DNA of 64,000 nucleotides from Haliscomenobacteraceae bacterium (GTDB lineage: Bacteria; Bacteroidota; Bacteroidia; Chitinophagales; Saprospiraceae), in contig CANMVX010000001.1 of assembly GCA_947501115.1 (NCBI GenBank), forward strand, positions 124,001 to 188,000. Reading direction: 5' to 3'. Each line of letters opens with the position of its first letter. The stretch's first letter is position 1. The position numbers and the translations under genes are program-made. The notes beneath the pieces are model-generated. The model worked only from the letters and a program-made list of their open reading frames with translations. It made no database searches and was not told the DNA's origin. Shown piece after piece: positions 52,001 through 60,015 of this stretch.

Positions 52001-52406
52001 AGCCATTCAAATTGGACAGATTGTTTTATTTTTTCAGCAATATTTTAAAGAACAGCAAAGATCGTTAACCGCTTTCGATATTGGGATTATTACCCCATAT
52101 AGAGCTCAGATTGCATGCATCAGAGAATACCTAATCAGTATTGATTTGGATATCTCTTTGTTTACTATCGATACCGTTGAAAGGTATCAGGGAAGTGCGC
52201 GTTCGATAATCATCTATTCTCCTTGTCTAAATTATCCAAGACAATTAAGTACATTGGTGTCTAAAAATACGGATGGAGTGGATAGAAAATTAAATGTCGC
52301 CATCACCAGAGCGAGGGAACATTTTGTTATGGTTGGAAATGCTGATTTACTAAAAAGATCACAAGATTACGCTAATTTAATAAACTATGCAGTATCTATG
52401 GCATAA
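49059..52406 (+). CDS. Dna2-like protein: PD-(D/E)XK nuclease fused to SF1 helicase
   Basis: A 1115-residue protein for DNA or RNA processing. The N-terminal ~320 residues are unassigned. A PD-(D/E)XK nuclease core lies at ~335-400: SEKYGIQGRLDLLFEG (Asp), VIVELKSGKTF (E-x-K) and NLPHFYQFLLYDL (QxxxY-like). The helicase has Walker A WGPPGTGKTS (~702), FTNRAVDEI, Walker B MVDEASQLPDP (~821), GDHKQLPAV, GRMHKE, ITPYRAQIACI and ERYQGSARS, and ends KLNVAITRAREHFVMVG, the DNA2/NAM7 pattern. The order nuclease then helicase is as in eukaryotic Dna2. I see no set of four Fe-S cysteines around the nuclease. It is a probable end-resection or RNA/DNA-clearing enzyme. A bidirectional hairpin follows. 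Confidence 0.85.
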   Translation: MPNVKFLEEFELIIALPEKVSLSKLNALNDLLFAVIDDIIKKDTIFFNTLFSKITFLKQKLGLSPEIAYSLNHFRISFQHIHKREDVSDKELGRLIELGRNLLVFLFNTFYKIELPQSLSATRDIEWIKPQNKNPTSKTLPFLKGLIYKIDVEKHLIYFKADHEGDDEILVHFNVLNLNEVYTNTIIHLHEIDKLPISCMLVHVKIDDNGFFIPVHFVLEPDYLFDVTAIANCFESKGENPDAYLLKKFSPKSTSTYLLIGEIANFFLDALISDPSLTFDYLFPLVFKKNPLSYALITDEDMLKIIDSSKNIFVNLLKTITKDFPTQQILPKHCYLEPSFLSEKYGIQGRLDLLFEGADKTVIVELKSGKTFQTNDYGINLPHFYQFLLYDLIIRSPSAKKRVAGFVLYAGESVSLRFAPSNLLQQQKAMVMRNNLLFIELSLINLGFHEDLLSGGEAIFHRLFDQVLEAKGFYKADLNIFIATLNEASLIEKKYFYSYISFIAREQKLAKSGAGNYQNGSKGQASLWLESVKDKKENFDILNHLALHAYQDNQITFLKTDKSANRANFRVGDTLILYPSLDKEQFTSDFQLFKVYLLAIEKNEIIVSLVFPQHDDSFFRQFSYWNLEPDFFDSFHNFDQSLFLFLSSEKLKRNLYLGLIPPGVSEGEVKDIPENNFCKMTDEQRSLLHTIIHSKDYFLLWGPPGTGKTSIMIRNLVAHYYYATDENIMLLAFTNRAVDEICEAVESIGGNIKESYLRIGQTQSSATKFRSNILKNKCEKINSRKELLKLIGDARIFISTLTSLQKNMDILKIKKFHRIMVDEASQLPDPAMAGILVHFPHYLLIGDHKQLPAVVLQSQDQSEVKDQDLLTIGFHNLRDSVFERMIKRVEKMNWHWALGKLSFQGRMHKEIMTFPGFHFYSDMLKVLPEYADKQKKLIQPLPNLSYVLTSDMARYIQSSRVCFFSTKVDLSDPSGKSNQFEAIQIGQIVLFFQQYFKEQQRSLTAFDIGIITPYRAQIACIREYLISIDLDISLFTIDTVERYQGSARSIIIYSPCLNYPRQLSTLVSKNTDGVDRKLNVAITRAREHFVMVGNADLLKRSQDYANLINYAVSMA

Positions 52407-52411
52407 AAAAA

Positions 52412-52437
52412 GGGTTAGGTAAAATCTTACCTAACCC
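52412..52437. terminator. Bidirectional terminator between helicase and susD genes
   Basis: Perfect 11-bp stem (GGGTTAGGTAA at 52412-52422 and complement 52427-52437) with a 4-nt loop, preceded by an A-run and followed by CTTTTAT. It lies 6 nt after the helicase stop and 21 nt before the end of the convergent SusD-like gene. Confidence 0.88.
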
Positions 52438-52457
52438 CTTTTATAAAGGATAATTAA

Positions 52458-53912
52458 TTATTTATCCCACCAAACTTTACCGTCGTTTGTATCACCACCT
52501 GAAATTTTTCCTACAGCGGCTTGATAATTTACACCATTTAAGGTAGCCTCCGTTGCAGGATAAATATATCGTCTAACAATCTGCTTTGATGAATTTATAG
52601 CAAAAGGAGTAGGTTTTAACGCTGGAACACCAGTTCTTCTCCATTCAGACCAACCTTGTAATCCGTCAGGATAAAAGGTAAACCATCGTTGTAAACGAAT
52701 TTTCTCTAAATTTCCTGCATTATCTCCTGCTTTGAAAGCAACTAAAGCATTTGCGTTATAAGCGTCAAAAGATGCCTGAGAAAATACTTTCCAGTATTCC
52801 ATAGATAACTTTATACCGTCTTTGTAAAGTTGTTCAGCATTTTCAGTGGTCCAACCCATTGAAGCTGCTTCAGCACGGGCAAGGGTAACATCAGCAGATG
52901 TTAAAATAGCATGAGGTGTTGCTGCAGCTCTAAATGAAGGAGCTAATACAAATGACCATGTTGGATTTGCATTGGTAAATTGAATAGCTTGTTCTCTTGG
53001 AAGTCCGTAAGGAATGCCGGTAATTTTACCTGTCTTGTCAGCTGTTGCAAAAGAATTTAACCTCGGGTCAGTTCTTTCATTTAACATTTTAACCATGATT
53101 TCGCTAATGGCCTGATCCTGACGAGTTAAGTAAGCAGCATACCATGGATTGTTAAAGTTTCCTCCAGGATAATTTAACATAGCGTTATCCGCATTTGCTG
53201 TAATAACACCACCGTCAGCAGCTAAAGCAGCTTTTGCCTGGGTTGCTCCCGTTGCCGCATCTGCTTTTGAAATACGTATCGCTAAAACTAATCTTAGTGA
53301 ATTGGCAAATTTCTTCCAACGTGTAATATTACCGCTGAATAAAATATCACCTCTCGCGGCTACACCACCGTCAAATTGTTTTACCGCTTCGTCCAATTCC
53401 TTGAACAAACCATTATAAATGGTCTGTTGTGCATCATAAACAGGTTTTACCTCGCCAGTTAGTGCTTGAGTATATGGTAAATCACCAAAATAATCAGTTA
53501 ATCTTGCAAAGTAATAGGCTTTCAAAATGCGAGAAACCGCTATTTGATTTGCGTTAGAACCTTGAACTATAGCCGCTGTTTTTAAATCAGCATCCGTATT
53601 ATTTATGATTACATTCTGTAAATCATATAGGACACCTGAATAGGTACCAAATCCACCTTCAACCCTTGAATATAATGATCCATCAGTATATTGGGATTGC
53701 GCAAAATATTGGCAGTATAAACCTTCTGTTATAAAGGCAGCACCCATTCCTGTAATAGCATTGGTTATTAAAGCGGCAGTTACCGGCTTGTTCGTTCTGT
53801 TTGGGTCAACATTTGTATCCCCAAAGTCAGTAAAACTATCACAGGCTGGAAAAAATCCAATGGATGCTAAAAGCATCAAAAGGAAAAATATAGAATTATT
53901 ATTTCGTTTCAT
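52458..53912 (-). CDS. SusD/RagB-like outer-membrane lipoprotein
   Basis: Nutrient-binding lipoprotein that caps a SusC-type TonB channel. 484 residues. The signal ends at a lipobox with Cys24 (SIGFFPAC). The mature protein has the SusD TPR-like helices (RILKAYYFARLTDYFGDLPY, NITRWKKFANSLRLVLAIRI) and a GWSEWRRTGVPAL segment near the C-terminus, typical of the SusD-like group 2. Substrate (peptide, glycan or other) cannot be told; no glycoside hydrolase or protease lies in this locus. It begins 11 nt after the SusC-like gene. Confidence 0.9.
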   Translation of the reverse strand: MKRNNNSIFFLLMLLASIGFFPACDSFTDFGDTNVDPNRTNKPVTAALITNAITGMGAAFITEGLYCQYFAQSQYTDGSLYSRVEGGFGTYSGVLYDLQNVIINNTDADLKTAAIVQGSNANQIAVSRILKAYYFARLTDYFGDLPYTQALTGEVKPVYDAQQTIYNGLFKELDEAVKQFDGGVAARGDILFSGNITRWKKFANSLRLVLAIRISKADAATGATQAKAALAADGGVITANADNAMLNYPGGNFNNPWYAAYLTRQDQAISEIMVKMLNERTDPRLNSFATADKTGKITGIPYGLPREQAIQFTNANPTWSFVLAPSFRAAATPHAILTSADVTLARAEAASMGWTTENAEQLYKDGIKLSMEYWKVFSQASFDAYNANALVAFKAGDNAGNLEKIRLQRWFTFYPDGLQGWSEWRRTGVPALKPTPFAINSSKQIVRRYIYPATEATLNGVNYQAAVGKISGGDTNDGKVWWDK

Positions 53913-53923
53913 ATTTCTGTTTA

Positions 53924-56900
53924 TTAGAATTGTAATTTAAGGTTAAATCCAATACTTCTTGTGCCAGGGAATTGTCCGTTTTCACCAAAAGTACCAGCAA
54001 GTTCGCTTGGGTCAAAATCGCGATTTTGTGCATAAATCAACCAAGGGTTTCTTGCTACTAATGAAATAGTTGCTCCTTGAATGAATTTAGCAAAAGAAGT
54101 ATTTGCCACAGGAATACTGTATCCAAAACTTACTTCTCTTAATTTCACAAAAGATAAATCAAATAAATGATCTTCAGCGATACCTCTATTTACAAACTGG
54201 TGGAAATAATTGAAGCCATCAGCATACATACTTACAGGTTCTCCTGCTGCATTTACACCTTCTACTTTAACACCACCACCTGCACTTACATCGTCACGAA
54301 CGTTATTTCCTTTGTCATTTAATGCACCTGTTGCTGCGAATAATCCAGAGAATTTACCCCATGCATCAGATAAAGAATAGTACTTACCACCAAAAGAATA
54401 GTCAATGTTAAAGCTGAAAGAGAAATTTTTGTAAGTTAACTGACTTACAAATCCTCCCGTTACATCAGGTAAAACACTACCTAAATACTGATTTGGTACC
54501 GCTGTGTATAACCCGTCTTTATCTAAGATAGCTCTTCCCTGAGCATCGCGCTTAATAGCTCCACCTCTTAATTGTCCCCATTTCTCGCCAACTACATTTA
54601 CCTGACGTACGCCAAATCCTGTAAAAGCACTATTTACTCCTACTAATTGTTCAGTAATACCTGCTGTAAGTTCTTTAACCTCATTATCAATATTGGCAAA
54701 GTTTAAAGTTACATCCCAGTTTAAATCTCTTGTTTTGATAGGATTTAAATCTAAGGCTATCTCAACTCCCCAACGGTCAATTCTACCCGCATTAATCAAC
54801 TTACTTCCAAATCCACTCGCTGAGGTGATAGGAATACTTAAAATTTCGTTGATTTTCTTTTCTTTGAAATAAGTAGCACTTAAACCAACTCTGTTATTAA
54901 AGAATTTCAAATCAGTACCAAACTCTAAGGCAGATGATAGGGATGGTTTAATACCCGCATCAATTAAACCATCTGGTGTTGCCATAAGGAAGTTTCCAGC
55001 TGTCCATTGATTAGCATTTAATCCGTAAAATAAATCTAATTGATAGGCTCCTAAATCAGATCCTACCTGAGCAACAGATGCTCTTACTTTACCAAAGCTT
55101 AAGAAAGGAAGGGCGTCAGCTGTTAACTCGCTGAATACAAAACTTGTTCCTAAACTTGGATAAAAATAACTGTTTGCGTCAGCAGGTAAAGCTGAACTCC
55201 AATCGTTTCTTGCAGACCAGTCGAGGAATAATAAACTCTTATAACCAAAAGAACCTCTGGCATATACAGAATTTACCTTCTTTAAAGATCTACCTTCTGA
55301 TGGAACTTGGGCTACTTTTGAATTACCTACTGTAAACAAATCAGGTACGTTCAATCCTTGAGATGTCGAACCAGAAATTGATTTCGATTTATCAGTTCTC
55401 ATGTTTACACCACCATTCGCTTCAACACTTATATCTCCAAATTTGTCAGCATAAGTAGCAATAGCTTCATAATTATCTTCTCTGAAATAAGTTAACTGAG
55501 TAGAATAAGCATTAAAGTAACCTGTTTGTAAACCAGATAATTGTAATATGTTATTCAGTTTATCTTCGAAATCTGTCTGATACTCATTTCTGCGGATGAA
55601 TCCAGTTATTTTGAATTTATCACTCAATTTTGCCGTTAAGTTAACATCACCAAAAAATCTTCTGGTGTTCGTTACAATATTTCTGTTATTGAAATAATCA
55701 TAAGGATTGTACCAATAATTGGCAGCATAGAAATTTCTTGGGCTGGTGTTATATTTTGGAACGTTGTAATGGTTCCAGCTAGCAAGGTAACCTTCAGGTG
55801 AAGTCATTCCCTGAAGTTCTTTCATTTTACCGAAATCTAAATCACGGTGAAACCATGAATTGAATGATCCCGTTGAGTTATTGCTATATCCATCAGAAAA
55901 TTCACCTGTTATTCTATTGGTAACATAGTTGATATTCGCTCCAATCGTGATGTATTTTCCTAAATCTACATTGGTATTTGTAGCTACAGTATATTTATCT
56001 GATCCTGAATTAGGTAACATACCTTTTGCACCTTGGTTTGACAAGGATACACGAAGATTATAGTTATCGCCTCCCGTTTTGAAGTTCACGTTATTCAACG
56101 TAGTAATACCTGTATTATAGAAATCGCGGATGTTGTTTGGCTGACCTTCTAACTTCGCTGTTTGCATATAATATGGATTCTTATCACTTTTGTACCATGA
56201 GTACCAAGGAATATACTCCTGTCCAGTCATTTTTGGACCCCAGCTGGCATCATCCTCATAATCGTGGTAAAATTTGCCGTCTAATGCTTTCCAATCAGCT
56301 GGCATACCAGCGTTCCATGTAAATTTGATTAATTCTGACTCACCACCACCTGCGTGGGTGTTTTGATATTCAGGTAGGATATATACTTTATCAAAGAAAG
56401 TACTTTGGTTAACTTCTACACCAATACCTTTACCTTTATTACCTTTTTTAGTCGTTACCACGATAACACCAGCATCTCCACGCTGACCGTAAATAGCTGT
56501 TGCGTTAGGTCCCTTTAAAACGGTAACACTTTCCACATCATCCATGTTGAAGTCAAAAGAGTTCGTAACAGGCGTTCCGTCAACAACATACAATGGTCCT
56601 TTGTCAGACAATGATCCGGCACCACGAATACGGATTGAAGCACCTGAATTTAACTTCATGGATGATTGGCTACGAACCTGTACACCGGCAATTTTACCAG
56701 CCAAGGCATTGTTAATGTTCGTTTGGCGAATAATCGTCAATTGCTCATTATTAATTTGCTGTGCTGCATAAGTTAAAGATTTCTCAGAACGCTTGATTCC
56801 CAAAGCGGTAACTACTGCTTCCTCAAGCAAAATTCCTTCCTCTAAGGTAGCGTCAACCGTGTTTGAAGTACCAATGGTTACTTCAACTGTATTGAAACCA

Positions 56901-57121
56901 GTATAGCTGAAAATCAATACGTTTGATCCCGTAGGTACACTGATGGAATAGGTTCCATCTATGTTGGAAACTGTGCCTCCTGTTGAACCTTTAACGAGAA
57001 CACTCGCGCCGATAAGAGCCTCACCCTTAGCGTCTGTTACTTTTCCGCTTATGGAACGCTGAGCCTGTGCCAGGCTAAACACTCCAAGAAAAAGCAATAA
57101 TGTAAGTAAATGTTTTTTCAT
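53924..57121 (-). CDS. SusC/RagA family TonB-linked outer-membrane protein
   Basis: TonB-dependent importer, 1065 residues from the ATG at 57121. Signal peptide MKKHLLTLLLFLGVFSLAQAQ; then a CarboxypepD_reg-like domain (ISGKVTDAKGEALIGASVLV), a plug domain containing the SusC signature ALAGKIAGVQVRSQS and GPNATAIYGQRGDAGVIVVT, and a 22-strand barrel ending in ..SIGFNLKLQF with the terminal Phe needed for BAM recognition. The longest frame starts 48 nt upstream at 57169; the signal peptide start at 57121 is better. A TATTTTGC element lies upstream (57166-57173). It forms a two-gene operon with the SusD-like gene; no anti-sigma/ECF pair is nearby. Confidence 0.93.
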   Translation of the reverse strand: MKKHLLTLLLFLGVFSLAQAQRSISGKVTDAKGEALIGASVLVKGSTGGTVSNIDGTYSISVPTGSNVLIFSYTGFNTVEVTIGTSNTVDATLEEGILLEEAVVTALGIKRSEKSLTYAAQQINNEQLTIIRQTNINNALAGKIAGVQVRSQSSMKLNSGASIRIRGAGSLSDKGPLYVVDGTPVTNSFDFNMDDVESVTVLKGPNATAIYGQRGDAGVIVVTTKKGNKGKGIGVEVNQSTFFDKVYILPEYQNTHAGGGESELIKFTWNAGMPADWKALDGKFYHDYEDDASWGPKMTGQEYIPWYSWYKSDKNPYYMQTAKLEGQPNNIRDFYNTGITTLNNVNFKTGGDNYNLRVSLSNQGAKGMLPNSGSDKYTVATNTNVDLGKYITIGANINYVTNRITGEFSDGYSNNSTGSFNSWFHRDLDFGKMKELQGMTSPEGYLASWNHYNVPKYNTSPRNFYAANYWYNPYDYFNNRNIVTNTRRFFGDVNLTAKLSDKFKITGFIRRNEYQTDFEDKLNNILQLSGLQTGYFNAYSTQLTYFREDNYEAIATYADKFGDISVEANGGVNMRTDKSKSISGSTSQGLNVPDLFTVGNSKVAQVPSEGRSLKKVNSVYARGSFGYKSLLFLDWSARNDWSSALPADANSYFYPSLGTSFVFSELTADALPFLSFGKVRASVAQVGSDLGAYQLDLFYGLNANQWTAGNFLMATPDGLIDAGIKPSLSSALEFGTDLKFFNNRVGLSATYFKEKKINEILSIPITSASGFGSKLINAGRIDRWGVEIALDLNPIKTRDLNWDVTLNFANIDNEVKELTAGITEQLVGVNSAFTGFGVRQVNVVGEKWGQLRGGAIKRDAQGRAILDKDGLYTAVPNQYLGSVLPDVTGGFVSQLTYKNFSFSFNIDYSFGGKYYSLSDAWGKFSGLFAATGALNDKGNNVRDDVSAGGGVKVEGVNAAGEPVSMYADGFNYFHQFVNRGIAEDHLFDLSFVKLREVSFGYSIPVANTSFAKFIQGATISLVARNPWLIYAQNRDFDPSELAGTFGENGQFPGTRSIGFNLKLQF

Positions 57122-57255
57122 AAGAGAATAATGTGTTGATAAATAAAATATTTTAAATATGAAATGCAAAATACTTTATAAATCTTAATTATTATTCTAA
57201 ATGAATTAAAAAATATCAAAACTAATTATTTAATAGTATTACTATTATTTTAAAA

Positions 57256-57891
57256 TTAGGGTATATTCAACCATTTATGAACCTGAACACTCATTTTCCA
57301 TTGTGGATTTTTTAAACAATATGCCAATGTTTGCTGCTCTGTTGTTTTTGCATTTTCTCCATCCATGGGTTGTAGATAAAAATGGTCGAAGGTGAGTTTT
57401 TCAAACTTTTCTGGGGCTGCATCTATCTGTGGGTAAACAAGTTTGAGTTCATTTCCCTGTGTTACCACCAGGTTCGCCGTAGATTTAGGGCTTACGCAAA
57501 CCCAATCTATGCCATCTACAATGGGTTTTGTGCCATTCGTTTCAACCGCTATCTCAAATCCATACTTTTTTATAGCCTGGGTAAACTCGACATCCATTTG
57601 TAAAAGGGGTTCACCACCGGTACATACCACATAAGGGGTTCCTTTTGATAGATCGGGCCAGCAGGAAGCAATTTTCATGGCTAAATGTTCTGCGTCTGGA
57701 TAGGTTCCTCCATTTAACCCGTCAGTGCCTCTGAAATCAGTATCACAAAAAGTACAAATCGCTTGTGCCCTGTCTTCTTCGCGCCCACTCCATAAGTTAC
57801 ATCCTGTAAATCGGCAAAATACAGCTGGTCTGCCTGCCATAGCACCTTCGCCTTGTAGTGTATAAAATATTTCTTTGATTTGGTATCCCAC
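57256..57891 (-). CDS. queE: 7-carboxy-7-deazaguanine synthase QueE
   Basis: Radical SAM enzyme making the 7-deazaguanine core of queuosine. 211 residues with FYTLQGEGAMAGRPAVFCRF at the N-terminus and an [4Fe-4S] cluster motif of the form C-x14-C-x2-C (Cys31, Cys46, Cys49), the wide-spacing QueE variant rather than CxxxCxxC. CTGGEPLLQMD and the ETNGT motif follow. The C-terminus MSVQVHKWLNIP is typical. QueG is elsewhere in the window; queC/queD are not here. Confidence 0.94.
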   Translation of the reverse strand: MGYQIKEIFYTLQGEGAMAGRPAVFCRFTGCNLWSGREEDRAQAICTFCDTDFRGTDGLNGGTYPDAEHLAMKIASCWPDLSKGTPYVVCTGGEPLLQMDVEFTQAIKKYGFEIAVETNGTKPIVDGIDWVCVSPKSTANLVVTQGNELKLVYPQIDAAPEKFEKLTFDHFYLQPMDGENAKTTEQQTLAYCLKNPQWKMSVQVHKWLNIP

Positions 57892-57975
57892 TTTACTTTA
57901 TTTTTGCACAATAAAAGAATAATTTTTAATTCTTTGGATATAACTTTATTATTGTGCTAATTTTATACCAAAAGC

Positions 57976-60003
57976 ATGCAGTTTTTATTTCCTGTCTTTT
58001 TGTGGGGTTTATTGGGTCTATCTATTCCTGTAATCATTCATCTTTTTCATTTTAGGCGATTCAAGAAGGTTTACTTCAGTAACGTTCGTTTGCTACAGTC
58101 TATAAAGGAGGAAAAGCAGAATCGGTCCAAGGTAAAAAAGCGCTTAATTCTGGCCATGAGATTATTGGCTTTTGCCGCCCTCGTTTTTGCGTTTTCTCAA
58201 CCTTTTATTCCTTCTGGCAAAATGTCAAATAAAGGAATTAAACACATAAGTATATTTGTTGATAACAGTTTTAGCATGCAAGGTATTACCAGGGACGCTC
58301 CTATGCTGGAAATTGCTAAAGAGAGAGCAAGGGATATTATTCTGGGTTTTGGTCGGGAAGATAAATTCTACTTGATTAACAATGCTTCAAGTTCGTGGAA
58401 TAACCGATTTTTGGCCAGAGAAGATGCCTTGGATTTGATAGAAGAAATTCAGATTTCGCCAGCAGTTCATCCACTACAGTTAATTCTTGATAAACAAAAA
58501 CAAGCGCTATTAAATGACAAAGCGCAAAATGCATTTATTTACCAGATTTCTGACTTTCAACAGAGTATTTCCGACTTTAATGTAACCGTAGATAGTTCTG
58601 TCTCTCTGGCGCTTGTACCTGTAGAAGCTGCAGAACAAAATAATATTTCTATTGATTCAGTTTGGTTTGATTCTCCTGTAAGATTATGGAAAGAGAAAAT
58701 TCCCTTAATTGTTCAGACTAGAAACAGAGGAACGGCTGTGGCCGAAAATATAAGACTTTCCTTACAGTTTGACGGCCAAAATAGGCCTCTTGGTTCTTTT
58801 AGTTTGGTCGCAGGCGAATCCAGAATAGATACCGTTTTCCTTTCACTAGATAAAGTCGGGTGGCAAAAGGCTTCCCTAAGCATTACTGATTATCCCATTC
58901 AGTTTGACGATAAATATTTTATTTCCTTCGAGGTTATTCCTTCCGTCGAGGTCTTACTTATTTCTAAAGATAAACCAAATGATGCTTTTGTAGCAGCCTT
59001 CTCGGGAATGACTCCTTTTAAAGTGGATTATCAACCGGCTAATAAAATTTCTTACGAAAAATGGGATAAATATGATTTGATTATTTTAGACGAAATTCCT
59101 GAGGTAAGTTCCGGATTAGCTTCTACCTTGCTATCATACCTTGAAACAGGAAAAAATGTGTTGTTTTTTCCGCAAGCAAACGCTCAATTAACTGATTATA
59201 ATTCCTTTTTTAGCAAACTTCAAATACCTAGGGTACTGAATTTTAGTCAGGTGGAGCGACAGGTGGGGGAGATAGATCTTGAATCTTTTGCTTTCAGAGA
59301 TGTTTATGAACAATCTAAAGTTATGATGAAATTGCCTGTCACTAAGGGGAATTATAGTTTTGAAAATTCATCTGTTTTTGGGGAACAAAAATTACTCACC
59401 TATCGGGACGGTACCAGTTATTTGAGTGCCTTTAATGTAGGAGGTGGTACTTTTTACAGATCTTCAGCGCCTCTTTCGAAAGAATTTAATTCTTTGGTTA
59501 ATCAAAGTGATATCTTTATTCCACTTATCTATAAATTGGGCATTGCCGGTGGAGGAAATCAGCCTATTTCATTTATTGCCGGAAAAGATGAACTGATAAG
59601 TATTCCGTTAAACAATATTTCAACAGACAAAGTATATAAAATCAAAGGCTTAAAAGGAGAATTTATTCCCGGTCAAAGATTTTTAGGACAGTCTTTAAGT
59701 TTATCACTAAACGGTCAACTAAAGGAAGCAGGGCAATATCAGGTAGTTGACGAAACTGATAATGTCATTCATGAATTTGCCTTTAACTTTAATAGATTGG
59801 AATCTGATCTTTCCTACTTTTCATTTAATCAGCTTAAAGAAAAAGAGGGTGATTTTTTTAAAGTTTTTACTCCCGGAGAAGCCTCCATTTTATCTGCCAA
59901 TGTTTCGGAGCAAAATCAAGGCGTAATTTTATGGCGTTATTTTTTAATCGCTGCGTTAATATTTTTACTTTTGGAAACTTTTATTCTTAGATGGTGGAAA
60001 TAA
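57976..60003 (+). CDS. BatA/von Willebrand factor A domain membrane protein
   Basis: A 675-residue membrane protein. The N-terminal BatA domain MQFLFPVFLWGLLGLSIPVI and HLFHFRRFKKVYFSNVRLLQ with a second helix (LILAMRLLAFAALVFAFSQP) is followed by a vWA domain whose MIDAS DNSFS motif has Asp96, Ser98 and Ser100. A large mixed region follows, and a final helix (FLIAALIFLLLETFILRWWK) anchors the C-terminus. The usual neighbouring MoxR ATPase and DUF58 genes are absent here. It heads a forward run with the polytopic protein, dihydroorotase-like and DUF4199 genes. Role unknown; possibly envelope-associated. Confidence 0.85.
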   Translation: MQFLFPVFLWGLLGLSIPVIIHLFHFRRFKKVYFSNVRLLQSIKEEKQNRSKVKKRLILAMRLLAFAALVFAFSQPFIPSGKMSNKGIKHISIFVDNSFSMQGITRDAPMLEIAKERARDIILGFGREDKFYLINNASSSWNNRFLAREDALDLIEEIQISPAVHPLQLILDKQKQALLNDKAQNAFIYQISDFQQSISDFNVTVDSSVSLALVPVEAAEQNNISIDSVWFDSPVRLWKEKIPLIVQTRNRGTAVAENIRLSLQFDGQNRPLGSFSLVAGESRIDTVFLSLDKVGWQKASLSITDYPIQFDDKYFISFEVIPSVEVLLISKDKPNDAFVAAFSGMTPFKVDYQPANKISYEKWDKYDLIILDEIPEVSSGLASTLLSYLETGKNVLFFPQANAQLTDYNSFFSKLQIPRVLNFSQVERQVGEIDLESFAFRDVYEQSKVMMKLPVTKGNYSFENSSVFGEQKLLTYRDGTSYLSAFNVGGGTFYRSSAPLSKEFNSLVNQSDIFIPLIYKLGIAGGGNQPISFIAGKDELISIPLNNISTDKVYKIKGLKGEFIPGQRFLGQSLSLSLNGQLKEAGQYQVVDETDNVIHEFAFNFNRLESDLSYFSFNQLKEKEGDFFKVFTPGEASILSANVSEQNQGVILWRYFLIAALIFLLLETFILRWWK

Positions 60004-60015
60004 TGTATTTCATGA

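Noticed and set aside
57220-57260. Terminator between queE and the SusC gene
   Set aside because: Only a short AT-only palindrome around AATAGTATTACTATT is present, too weak to support.
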